A stretch of 64,000 nucleotides of DNA from Ophiobolus disseminans (taxonomy: Eukaryota > Ascomycota > Dothideomycetes > Pleosporales > Phaeosphaeriaceae): NCBI GenBank assembly GCA_010093685.1, contig MU006224.1, positions 774,476 to 838,475 on the forward strand, in the 5' to 3' direction. The translations under genes and the position numbers were made by a program. A model generated the notes under the pieces. The model ran no database searches, was not told where the DNA came from, and saw nothing but the letters and a program-made list of their open reading frames with translations. Shown here piece after piece: positions 1-9,229 of the stretch; position 1 is the stretch's first letter; each line of letters starts with the position of its first letter.

Positions 1-122
1 AAGTCTGTAAGAGCGCAACACGTAACAAGTGGAAAAAGAGAACATCTGCGGTCTACAATGTTTTGGTCACGCCACTTTCGACATTTGTAGCAACTCCACT
101 TCAGTCTTTAATATATTTGATC

Positions 123-839
123 ATGTCAGCCCAGGTAGCTGACCATACCTCTAGTCTATGTGGCCAAATCACCAAAGTAATAGCCGGCCAAGGAAAGGAC
201 GCCATCACGCTGCAAATCCACCAAGATGTACTCTCCCGAAATTCGGAGTTCTTCAAACGCATCGTCAAACCCGAATGGGCCGAACTGCGAGACGACCCAA
301 ACACTATTGATATGGGGCCTACTCACTCGGCAGAAGAAGTCAAGGCTTACGCTCACTGGCTGTACTCCGGAACCATAGCAACAAGAGACTTCGACCACGC
401 CAACGGCACGAAAAGCGATCCAATATGGATAGACCTAGTAAGTTCACCAACACGCTACAATCCTTCATCACCCACTAAACCCCCTCCCCCCCCCATCCAG
501 GCCAACGCATACATCTTCGGCGAAAAGATAATGGATCAGAAATACAAGCGGGCCGTCCTCGAAACCATCGCAGGCGTACAACGCACCGCTCCAGATTTTC
601 CCTGCGCGGAAGCCTTCGTCATCATCTACGATGGCACGCCCGACAACAGCCCAGCCAGACGGCTGCTCGTAGATATGTACGCGTATGGCGCGTTTGATGC
701 GCCGGACTGGAGCCGCGAGTTTGAAATGCTGCCGCATGAGGCGCTTGCGGATGTTATGCGTGCGACGGTCAAGGTGCGGAGAGAGAATTCGGCGAGGCCG
801 TGGGCGGAGACGTTGGAGGCGTATGAGGATGTGGATTAA
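123..839 (+). CDS. BTB/POZ-like domain protein (apparently intact copy)
   Basis: Protein of about 217 residues after splicing. The N-terminal half resembles a fungal BTB/POZ domain: a LQIHQDVL core, then NSEFFKRIVKPEW, then AHWLYSGT. The C-terminal half has the pattern seen in the sibling copies here (AYIFGEKIMD, SPARRLLVDMY). BTB domains mediate dimerisation or adaptor binding; the partner is unknown. A 63-bp intron at 438-500 (GTAAGT...CAG) is in frame, so retention would not break the frame but would add a proline-rich insert. The ATG at 123 is the first ATG of the frame. No stop or frameshift is visible, unlike most of its paralogues in this window. Confidence 0.75.
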   Translation: MSAQVADHTSSLCGQITKVIAGQGKDAITLQIHQDVLSRNSEFFKRIVKPEWAELRDDPNTIDMGPTHSAEEVKAYAHWLYSGTIATRDFDHANGTKSDPIWIDLVSSPTRYNPSSPTKPPPPPIQANAYIFGEKIMDQKYKRAVLETIAGVQRTAPDFPCAEAFVIIYDGTPDNSPARRLLVDMYAYGAFDAPDWSREFEMLPHEALADVMRATVKVRRENSARPWAETLEAYEDVD

Positions 840-948
840 GGGGGTGTGGGGCTTGTGTTATAATGGCTTTTCGTATCAACAACCTTAGAAGTACTCCACG
901 AGCACGCTCCATCACTTACAAACTAACACCCAGAAACCTCGTCCCCAA

Positions 949-1613
949 TCACCTATCCCCAACATCCTCCTCCTCCAGATACGCACCTAAATTCATATCC
1001 CAGGGATTCGGCCTCAAGCTCTCCTTCCTCGATTGAATCACGCTCTTCATAATGTCCACCAACATCTCCTTATTATAACCCTCCACCCACGTCGCCCACC
1101 CCGGGACTTGTCCTACATCGTCCCAGGCCAGCCATCCTATCATGTCCGCGAATAGCCTCCGAGCAGAGCACCCCGGCAACGTGCCAGCGTACAACACTTT
1201 TGCAAATTCCGGGCCTGGATTCCATTTTCCTGCTTTTTCGGCGGCGATGATGCGCTCTAGGATGGCGTTGGTGTATGCGTTGTCGACGATGCGTTCGCTG
1301 AAGATGTAGGTGTGGGCTAGTGCGACGTACACTTTTTCTGCTTCTGTGGCGCGAATCACATTACTTGTGGAATCGTCGTGCTGGTAGAGCGGTATGGCGA
1401 TGTCGCCGGTGTAGCGCCAGGAGACGTAGAGTTTGACTTATTCGGGTGAGTCTTCGGGCATGGAGAAGACAGTTGGAGTGGCACGTTGAGAGGCCCATTC
1501 GGGCTTGAAGGCCGATTTGAAGAAGCCAGAGGACTTGGTGATGACGCCGAGGTGGATGTTCATAATTGTGGGCGGGTCAGGGCCGACAGCGAGTTGGACG
1601 AGGGTGTCACACG
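949..1613 (-). pseudogene. BTB/POZ-like gene with in-frame stop
   Basis: On the minus strand the frame reads through a BTB-like N-terminus (LVQLAVGPD, then IHLGVITKSSGFFKSAFKPEW), meets TAA at 1438-1440, and continues in the same frame to AHTYIFSERIVD, CSARRLFADM and a stop at 949. The siblings place the stop just before the conserved V-K-x-Y-x-x-W-x-Y segment. Everything downstream is still well conserved, so the lesion looks recent. No intron with good consensus would remove it. The 5' end is unresolved: an ATG lies near 1672, but the splice needed to join it does not keep frame. A read-through product or an undetected intron cannot be excluded. Confidence 0.7.
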
Positions 1614-2915
1614 GGCTGTGAGCGTCAGTGATGGTCGGATTACACCTTGGAAGTGAATGGGGACTTGCTCCATATTAAGTGTCAGTTTGATTCGAGAGGG
1701 AGGTTGGTGATTCCGACGGACTAGCCTGGTAAGAATTGCGAAAAGGCCTTGATTCGTTGAGTTGAGTAATACCTAGGTAGCGAGGGTTGACGCCTCAGAT
1801 CAATCTGAGGAAAAGAGTTAAATGGTTGTCGAGGGGAATTATGGAACGAACGGCGAGCGTCCTAGCGGGATTTGCAAACACTTTCACAGCACCCGGTTGT
1901 GCATGTAAACGCTAAAAACAGGGCACAAATCGTTTGTTTCTCTGCACGATCCTGTATATCAGCACTTTAGCTGTCGAAAGCCACCCTAAAGCCCCAGATC
2001 TGAGACACTGCGATAAAAGACTGAAAGCGCTGCCTGGAGATGTAGGCAACATCTTGCGAAATCCGTTTATTGCACTACCTAGGTACCTTGGTAGCTATTG
2101 TCATAAGCCCTAAAACGTGATTACCTTCGGGTCCATCGGTACGTACTTAGGTACACTAGCTAGGTAAGATGGAAGCGACCAAGATCAAACAATCGTCTCA
2201 ATGGCTCGAAAAGCATACCTACCTAGATGTAACAAAATGCCAGTTAGTCCCATTCAAGCAGAGGAACATCAATTCAACACGAAGAGGTCGTAGCACAAAG
2301 TCCAGCCTACATATTCGCAGCCTTGAGGTCACTGAAGTATCGTGCGATTTCCTACAGTTTGTGGATTGACTCGATGTCGCAAGTTGGAGGAGGAGACTAC
2401 TCGAGACGTAGGCAGCTACCATACAGAGCCCTCTTGTTGCTATGATAGGAGATCCTGGAGGCTACATGACGCCTTTCAGCGCTATTGGGCACTTTCTAGC
2501 GTCGTCTTCGGACTCGGCAGGGCGCTTCTTGTTAGCCTTCTTGTTGGCAGCGACGAGCTTGGGTGGCTCTCGTCGTCGATCGCGGTGATCCGGAAGGAAA
2601 CACCAAGTCTTGTACGGAAATCGCTGAGGAAAATTGTAACGGTTTGGGCCTTGCCCAGAACCACTCTAGTACGAGTTGGGATAGCTCATGGTTGGTCATG
2701 TATATATGCAGCTCATCCCACCTCAGATAGCCAATGCAGCGCAGTCCTCCCCCTCTCCACGCACCGTCACAAAATATACATTACAATATTTTACATTACT
2801 CAATTCTATTCTTTATCTCCAGCTCAGCACTAATACTACCACAGGCACATTGAAGCCATCGTGAGCTAATCATAAGTGCATCATCAACACACTCTCATCC
2901 ACCATCCCGTCTTCT
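1614..2915. other. Accessory intergenic DNA with TACCTAGGTA palindromes
   Basis: No gene supported. Copies or near-copies of the palindrome TACCTAGGTA lie at about 1770, 2075 and 2150-2166. A lysine-rich stretch reads on the minus strand at about 2470-2610 (KLVAANKKANKKRPAESEDD), which looks like once-coding sequence, but no start or exon partner was found. The long plus-strand frame at 2342-2833 has no recognisable domain and is probably chance. Confidence 0.4.
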
Positions 2916-3942
2916 TCAAGCGCCCATCACGCTCTCCTCCCAATGATACCCCTCGCCCTCCAAGTACTCCCAACAACCCTGCTCCTTGCCTTTAACCCCA
3001 GCCATCGCCATCATAGCCCGCACCAGAAAACCCTTTGGTAGTGCTTCCAACACATCCACCAGCCCTGGATCCTCTTCCAAGTTATGCGCATAAACATCCA
3101 CCAACAACTTCCGCATCGGACTCGCTTCCGGAGTACGCTCCCACACAAGCGGCACCACGTCGTCGAAGCTCGTCTTCTGCGTCTTTACATGCAAATCGAT
3201 GAAAGTATCCATGACCGCATTGCAGAAAGTCGCGTGCACGACCGCTTCCCCGAAGATGTACAAGCGTGCAAGGAACGTGAATTTATCCTCCGCAGGCATT
3301 GGAATGACTTGCATATACAAGTACTGTGTATATGCTTGCAAGACGTCCATAGCAGGAGTGAGCGTGTCAGGGCAGTTTACGAAGCTGACAACGTTTTCAG
3401 CGAGCGCGGTGCCGTAGATGTATTTGCTGGGGCCTGGCCGGAAGAAGCCGGCGAAGTAGTCGGAGCCAGAAGTGAGGAGGCCGCGATGTGCGGAGACGAA
3501 GTCTTGGTTGTTGGGTGTGAAACGAATGATGGGGTCGGAGGTGTTGATTGGGACGGGCGCGGGGATGTGGGTGCGGTTGATCTTGGGTTTGAGAGGCTTT
3601 TTGGGGAAGGATTTGGTCTCCTTTTCTGTGGGCTGCGAGTCTAGAGGCCGAGTGATTAGATTATAGGCTTCGGTTTCGTGTCGTCGGATGCTGGCTTCGT
3701 GACAAGAGGCGATGGCTGGGGCGGCTTGAGAAGTTCTTGCTGATGAAGCGGCTTAGTGGTCAGATCCTCGGGCTTGACTTTGGTCTCGTTGTGCTGTGCA
3801 CGTTGTCTTGCTTCTCAGAATCCTTAATCTGCGAGCTTTGGACTGCATCTGTGCCCATGTTTCCGAAGAGCGACCCGTTCTGCTTCTTCTTTGCGTTCTT
3901 GTTGACTTTTTTACCACCAGCGATGTTTCCCCAGCTAGACAT
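2916..3942 (-). pseudogene. BTB-like gene, reading frame interrupted
   Basis: The 3' part is an open frame, with ATG at 3350 and stop at 2916, that carries the C-terminal half of the family (LARLYIFGEAVV, SPMRKLLVDVY). The same frame is open upstream to about 3740, giving a BTB-like core (FTPNNQDFVSAHRGLLTSGS, then DYFAGFF). A likely true start, MSSWGNIAGGKK at 3942, is in another frame. A lysine/proline-rich stretch between them (about 3800-3680) uses the third frame. So there are two frame changes, near 3800 and 3665. They could be two unrecognised introns or two small indels; no strong GT-AG pair is visible. I treat the gene as probably broken with moderate confidence. Confidence 0.5.
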
Positions 3943-4335
3943 GTTTGCGGTTTGTCGGCAATCAAATCTGGGTCTTGTGTGTTCTCAGAGAGTAAAGATC
4001 GAAGTTTGAGCGAGCTGTTGATGTGTCGAGACCGTCGTCGAAGTGATAGTTGAGAGTGCAATGTGGGAAGGGAATCATTGACGACTATCGGAGGAATTTA
4101 TGGTAGTAGGGAGGTGCGACGAGGAGTGAAACATCGCTCGCTACAGGAGATTATTCGTTGCCTGCTCGTGAATCACCTCTTTCCTAGAAGCAACATGCTT
4201 ACACATAGCACCACACCACCCAAGACTAGATTTCGATTTCACCTGCAATGCTCCTAAAAACAACCTGGACACCACCTCCTTACGCACCTAATCCAGCACC
4301 CACACACCTCCTTCCCCTCCATCAAAGCTTCGTCC
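3943..4335. other. Intergenic
   Basis: Lies between the 5' end of the interrupted BTB-like gene and the 3' end of the decayed small-protein gene. No coding, RNA or repeat signal seen. Confidence 0.4.
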
Positions 4336-4815
4336 TCATGGCCGTATTGTCAATGTCTGGTCTGATAAGCCTCCTCTTCTCTCAATGACCATCCCAATTT
4401 TGAACCCTTCTAGCAATCACGTTAGCTTCCAATCTTCACCCTACTACATCTCTCCGAGTTATACACTTACTCATCAGCTTCCCCAATTTTTCAACCAATC
4501 TGCCGTTCAGCCCTAACGCCGCCCAATCTACGATATTGGCGCAGAGGTCGAACAAAGCATCTAGAGAGTCAACTTCTTCCAACTCTAGCACCATCCTTGT
4601 TGGACCTCGGTTTGTGCCCGCTTATCTGTAACCTATAAGGTAAGCTGTGCAAGATTTACGTGTTTGGGACTTGATGACAACGTCATATTCTTGGTTGTGG
4701 CCGTAAAGGAGGCGTGCGTTCGCTGCAAACATTAGTAGATTTTTCGGCGGCAGGAAAGGGCGAGCAACTTACCCCTAATGAGCTCGATCGTGTTGTTGTA
4801 GGTTTCGTTAGGCAT
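4336..4815 (-). pseudogene. Decayed fourth copy of the orphan small-protein family
   Basis: Three exons on the minus strand: 4773-4815, 4471-4722 and 4336-4409. The splice sites are good (GTAAGT donors; CTAAT and CTAAC branch sites). The first exon encodes MPNETYNNTIELIR. A phase-1 intron follows, then ANARLLYGHNQEYDVV and AYLIGY, the same architecture and motifs as the three tandem genes at 31.6-33.9 kb. Directly after LIGYR the frame meets TAA at 4622-4624, then stays open for about 50 codons to the second intron. The last exon ends LTIRP, matching the LRGD-type ends of the relatives. The stop and the divergence suggest a pseudogene or a truncated product. Function unknown. Confidence 0.65.
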
Positions 4816-5235
4816 GGGTCGAGTGAAGTGAAAATGAGAGGTAAGATGCTGGTATCAGGATGTAGTGAACGAGACACGTTTTATACCATGAGTCCAACAT
4901 GACAATTGTATTGTTTTCCCTGCCTGATCATACTGCAAATTGCAAGCAAGCAATCAACAAATAAGGCTTACTTGAGTCATCCATTTGTTGCCATCCAGCT
5001 CCTGCCCAAAAGTGCCGTGCAGTCAAAGTATGTATCTGCCATGAGCATACAACAAGCAACCACCACAGAGGAGGTCGCCATCTAAGATTGTAGTCCGGAA
5101 AAGAATGCACCGCGAGTAGTCCTTATGCAAAGTGGTATCGAACCAAATCTTGACCGAGCATCTGCAGAGGATGACTAAATGGTGACCCTCGGTACAGTCA
5201 GATGATAGTTTAATCGCCCAGACCACACGGCTCAC
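4816..5235. other. Intergenic
   Basis: Upstream of the decayed small-protein gene and downstream of the BTB copy ending at 5236. A further 3' exon of that BTB gene could lie here, because its frame runs into a GTGAGC donor at 5235. No other feature seen. Confidence 0.35.
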
Positions 5236-5923
5236 CTGACTCGTCTCCTGCTCGAGATATCTCTCAGAATTCCGGTACTTGCGCTGATATGGTGGAGAGC
5301 GCGCTTTAGCCATCTCGGTTAGTACGTCAAACAGCAGCTCCTGATGGTACTCCTTGAAGTTGGCTGCCCAGACATCGTAACCCAAGGCGGCATGAACTAT
5401 GAAGTCGATAAACAAACGCCTCAGCGGGGAGCTCGCTGTAGTACCTTCGTACAGAAAAGCAGCAGTAGAGGGACTTGGACAACATTCGAACACTTCTTTA
5501 GCTTCAAGAACCTTCAGCACGATAGCGTTCTTGAACCTATTGTCCATGATTTTCCCGCCAAAGATATACGCTGAAATAATTGCAGGGTATACCTTTTCGG
5601 ACTCTGCTGAGCGGCTTGCCCTAGTGGTGTCTTTTAGGTTGGAAATGCCGACTTGGATCTTATCGGTATATAGCCACTGTACGTACAGTAAGACTGCATC
5701 CGTGTCATCGCCAGAAAGGTCGATAGTGTTGGGGTCCTCTCGAAGACTAGTCCACTCAGGCTTCATCGCGCGCTTGAAGAAGTCTGAGGACTTGCATAGA
5801 AGGTTCTAATGAATGCTGAAGATTTCGTGCGCATCTCCAACACCCAGCTTGATGATTGTGCCGCGAGGACTATACAATGGTCAGTTCACTATATTCTACA
5901 TTAGCGCCTTTTACTTACTCCAT
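5236..5923 (-). pseudogene. BTB/POZ-like gene with TAG in the BTB core
   Basis: A mini-exon ATGGA (5919-5923) splices to 5236-5869, giving MDPRGTIIKLGVGDAHEIF, then SIH, then TAG at 5806-5808, then NLLCKSSDFFKRAMKPEW. The intact copy at 123-839 reads IHQDVLSRNSEFF at this place, so the stop sits where the family has Gln; CAG to TAG is one C-to-T change. The rest is well conserved (YVQWLY, AYIFGGKIMDN, SPLRRLFIDF). Without readthrough only about 24 residues would be made. A GTGAGC donor at 5235 may lead to a short further exon. An internal ATG at 5766 could start a protein lacking the first part of the BTB fold. Confidence 0.7.
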
Positions 5924-6201
5924 GGAGGCTGTTATACTCCCCAGCGTAGGTCTGTCCCTGCGTCTAGTCGATCGAAGGATAGTGTTATTTGAGGTGAGTC
6001 AAAAGTAAGTTTCAAAAGAAAGGAAGGCGAGAGGCGCATCGCCTTAGGTGAGCGACTGCCAGGATGTAATGGTAGCAAACGCGGCCAACTGCGGGCAGAT
6101 TAACGGATGCAAACCAAAGTTCCGATATGTATGTGATGCGGGGTCTCAATCATTGTGCGACTTGACTAGGTATCTTATTCATTTGTCCGTGCTTTCCTCG
6201 C

Positions 6202-6788
6202 TCATGCGGCTACTGCCTGTTGCTGTGACTGCTGCGCTGACGACTGGATCTGTATTATCTTTGATACGTCAGTAATTTTGAAGTGAACCCATTTCCCCGA
6301 AAAGAACCGTACCTCTGTTTTGACGCTTTCCGCCTTGTTCTGAATATCTGTAATCTGTTTTTCGATGCGTTTGCTACCTCAGGTCAGCACACGCTCAAAG
6401 CACATGGGCAAAGTAGATATGCTCACATCTCCTTATCAATGAATTCTAATCGTCCATTGACTGCCATGACTGCCTCGGTCTTGTCCTGCTTCAGCAGCAC
6501 TGGACCAATCTGCTTGTAGATATTTGCATCATCCTCGAGAATGTCGAATTCCTGTGGTGATGAATTTTAGATTCAAGACGTATTTTCTGAGTGCAAACTC
6601 CATACCTTCTTGACTGTAGAGTTCTCCTGCTGCTGCGACTCCAGCTTCTGGCGAGCTTCTACCGCGGTCGACAGCTCTGCCCCGCCATTAGTGGGTGAAT
6701 GTTTTGAGGATCAGGCAAATCTCCCACCTCCTTGGAACGTCTGGTAGCTGTCGGAAAGTTCCTGTAGCTTCTTCTGGACGTCTCCCAT
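6202..6788 (-). CDS. PFD6: Prefoldin subunit 6
   Basis: Five short exons (6728-6788, 6606-6676, 6427-6551, 6313-6373, 6202-6249) encode about 121 residues, the usual length of this beta-type prefoldin subunit. It starts MGDVQKKLQELSDSYQ, has ARQKLESQQQEN in the first helix, KQIGPVLLKQD in the beta-hairpin core and FIDKEIKRIEKQI in the second helix, all matching the Yke2/Pfd6 family. The C-terminus is Gln-rich. Prefoldin is a cytosolic hexamer that captures nascent actin and tubulin for the CCT chaperonin. The last acceptor could instead be 9 bp upstream, adding three residues. The gene is divergent from VPS4 across 388 bp. Every exon is too short to show as a long open frame. Confidence 0.88.
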
Positions 6789-7176
6789 TGTGTGATGCTG
6801 AGTAAGGTCTGGTCGAAAAGTTTGGTCGCGTATGGAAAAGGTCGCGAGTATATCCAGCCACAGCTACCTCGATGAAGCTAGGGTGAATGCGGGGCACTAG
6901 CGGGCGGCTCATGGTTACCACCACCCAGCAGCCTGCAGAGAAACACTCGCACACGCCGTCACATACCGTCTCGCTCCACCCGTCTGCCCACACACATCAT
7001 ACCGGAGCCTGTCTACATTCAACCCAACTTTGAGGGCCAACACCAGCTCACCTAGAAGCCCACGCGCTCGCAACTGCCCCGCGCCCGACCGCCTCCATCG
7101 TCACCCCAGGCCTCCTTCGAGCGCATACGCGACACACACCTGCCCACGGGTGGCGCATAGCCAGTAGTAGCTCAGC
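6789..7176. promoter_or_regulatory. Shared divergent promoter of prefoldin 6 and VPS4
   Basis: 388 bp separate the two divergent start codons. The stretch is C-rich on the VPS4 side with no obvious TATA box, as is common for fungal housekeeping genes. Co-regulation is inference. Confidence 0.5.
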
Positions 7177-8637
7177 ATGAGCAACGCCGATTTCCTGGGC
7201 CGGGCCATTGAGACGGTCAAGAAGGCCATCGAAACCGATACGGCAGGCGAATATGAGAAGGCATACCAGATGTACTATAGTGCTTGTGAGTACATCCAGG
7301 ACTACATATAGGCTATTGTAACTGATTGGTACAGTGGAGCTGTTTATGCTTGCCCTGAAGTGGGAGAAGAACCAGAAGTCCAAGGACATGATCCGGGGCA
7401 AGGTCGCCGAGTACATGGAGCGCGCCGAGAAGCTCAAACAGCATCTGAACCAGAACGACGAGTCAAATCGCAAGAAGCCTTCAGCCATGGGCGCGAACGG
7501 CAAATCGTCAGGTGGTAGCGGGAAGGGTAGCAAGTACGTATTAGACCATCGTTGGTTCACTCGTGAAGTTATTGACGCACCCCAGGGACGACGAAGACGA
7601 AGGCGACGCCGACTCCAAGAAGCTCCGCGGTGCCCTATCAGGCGCCATTTTGACTGAGAAGCCAAACATCCGATGGGAAGACGTAGCAGGTCTAGAAATG
7701 GCAAAGGAGGCACTGAAGGAGGCCGTCATATTGCCCATCAAATTCCCACATCTCTTCACTGGCAAGCGACAACCGTGGAAGGGCATATTGCTGTACGGGC
7801 CACCAGGTACTGGTAAGAGTTACCTGGCGAAGGCAGTGGCAACAGAAGCGAACAGCACATTCTTCAGCGTCTCCAGTTCCGATTTGGTCAGCAAGTGGAT
7901 GGGAGAGTCAGAACGGTATGAATCGCAGTATCACGCTCGTACAGGCGTAGCTAACAGACTCTAGACTGGTAAAACAACTGTTCGGTATGGCACGCGAAAA
8001 CAAGCCCTCCATCATCTTCATCGACGAAATCGACGCCCTCTGCGGCCCCCGCGGCGAAGGCGAATCCGAAGCCTCACGACGTATCAAAACCGAGCTGCTC
8101 GTACAAATGGACGGTGTAGGCAAGGACTCAAAGGGCGTGCTCATCCTCGGCGCAACAAACATCCCATGGCAACTTGACTCGGCCATCCGACGACGATTCC
8201 AGCGACGAGTACACATCAGCTTACCCGATCTACCAGCGCGCATGCGAATGTTCGAATTGGCAGTCGGAAACACACCATGCGAACTCACCCAGCAAGATTA
8301 CCGGCAACTAGCCGACCTCAGCGAAGGATACTCGGGCTCCGATATCTCGATCGCCGTGCAAGACGCCCTCATGCAGCCCGTACGACTCATCCAGACCGCG
8401 ACACATTACAAGCCTGTAGAGGTAGAGGGCGAGACAAAATGGACGCCATGCTCACCCGGCGACCCATCAGCGGAGGAGAAGTCGTGGACGGAGCTAGAAG
8501 GCGATCAGCTACTTGAACCACCGCTCAAGGTGCGTGACTTTATCAAGGCTATTAAGGCGTCAAGGCCTACTGTTAGCAAGGATGACCTCTCGAAGAACGC
8601 CGACTGGACGAAGGAGTTCGGTAGCGAGGGCGCATGA
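7177..8637 (+). CDS. VPS4: AAA ATPase Vps4 (ESCRT-III disassembly)
   Basis: Four exons (7177-7285, 7335-7533, 7586-7915, 7965-8637) give 436 residues, as in yeast Vps4 (437). An MIT domain occupies residues 1 to about 75 (ADFLGRAIETVKKAIETD), followed by a Gly/Ser linker. The AAA domain has WEDVAGLEMAKEAL, the Walker A GPPGTGKS at about 174-181, the Walker B IIFIDEID near 230, GATNIPWQLDSAIRRRF with the arginine finger, and GYSGSDI in sensor 2. The C-terminal helix ends DWTKEFGSEGA. Vps4 hydrolyses ATP to pull ESCRT-III apart on endosomes and in cytokinesis. All catalytic residues are present and the gene looks intact. Confidence 0.96.
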
Positions 8638-9229
8638 TCAGGAGCGAGGATAGACAGGCACCCCAATCGCATAATCAGACGGTGTGCACAACCGGAGGTG
8701 AAGATAGCCAGGCACCGCGTTTGCTAGCTTGTTCATATTGAGCGAGGGCTGGCGTTGAGGGGTCATGGAGCGGATGGAGTATTACTAGTCTTGCATAACA
8801 TCAGACGAATCGACATAGCAGGTCTTCAATGCACATGTCACTATGCACATGTCACTATGCACATACAATGCACGACGTTCGCACCAATCAAGCATCTCAT
8901 GTCTGTAGTGATGCATTTCTATAAAAAAGCACACCCACGGGTCTCCTACGATCCCATTTCTAACAAAGTGATGCGAGTGGGGGAGAGATAGAAGGGGAAC
9001 ACACATGGGGGGAATCTGTGATAAAATGTAACCGAAACTCCAACCCGTCACACCACACCATGAACCTTTCCAACCCTTTCTTCCTTGCTTCCACGCACCT
9101 CCCAAGTCTTCATAGTGCAATACCACCCGGAGCCTGCATGCGCACCATGCCCGCGACACCATCCCACGTCACGGCAGTGTATCCCGCAGGCCAGTCCAGT
9201 TTTCGCGAGAGTCTAAAGCCACCCAGCGC
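8638..9229. other. Intergenic between VPS4 and the importin gene
   Basis: Convergent 3' regions. Contains the short tandem repeat listed at 8829-8864. No gene seen. Confidence 0.5.
8829..8864. repeat. Short tandem repeat, 14-bp unit
   Basis: The unit ATGCACATGTCACT occurs twice in perfect tandem (8829-8842, 8843-8856), followed by a partial third copy ATGCACAT. It lies in the presumed 3' flank of VPS4. Confidence 0.85.

Noticed and set aside
2342..2833. Plus-strand frame of 163 codons
   Set aside because: No recognisable motif, odd composition, non-ATG-like context, and a competing lysine-rich frame on the other strand. Treated as chance.
1..6000. Calling the whole left accessory block RIP-mutated
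   Set aside because: Only a few stops fit C-to-T changes, one could be a transversion, and the block is not visibly A/T-saturated. Indices were not computed.
8829..8864. Possible CRISPR-like repeat
   Set aside because: Only 2.5 contiguous 14-bp units with no spacers, in a eukaryotic 3' flank. It is a simple tandem repeat.
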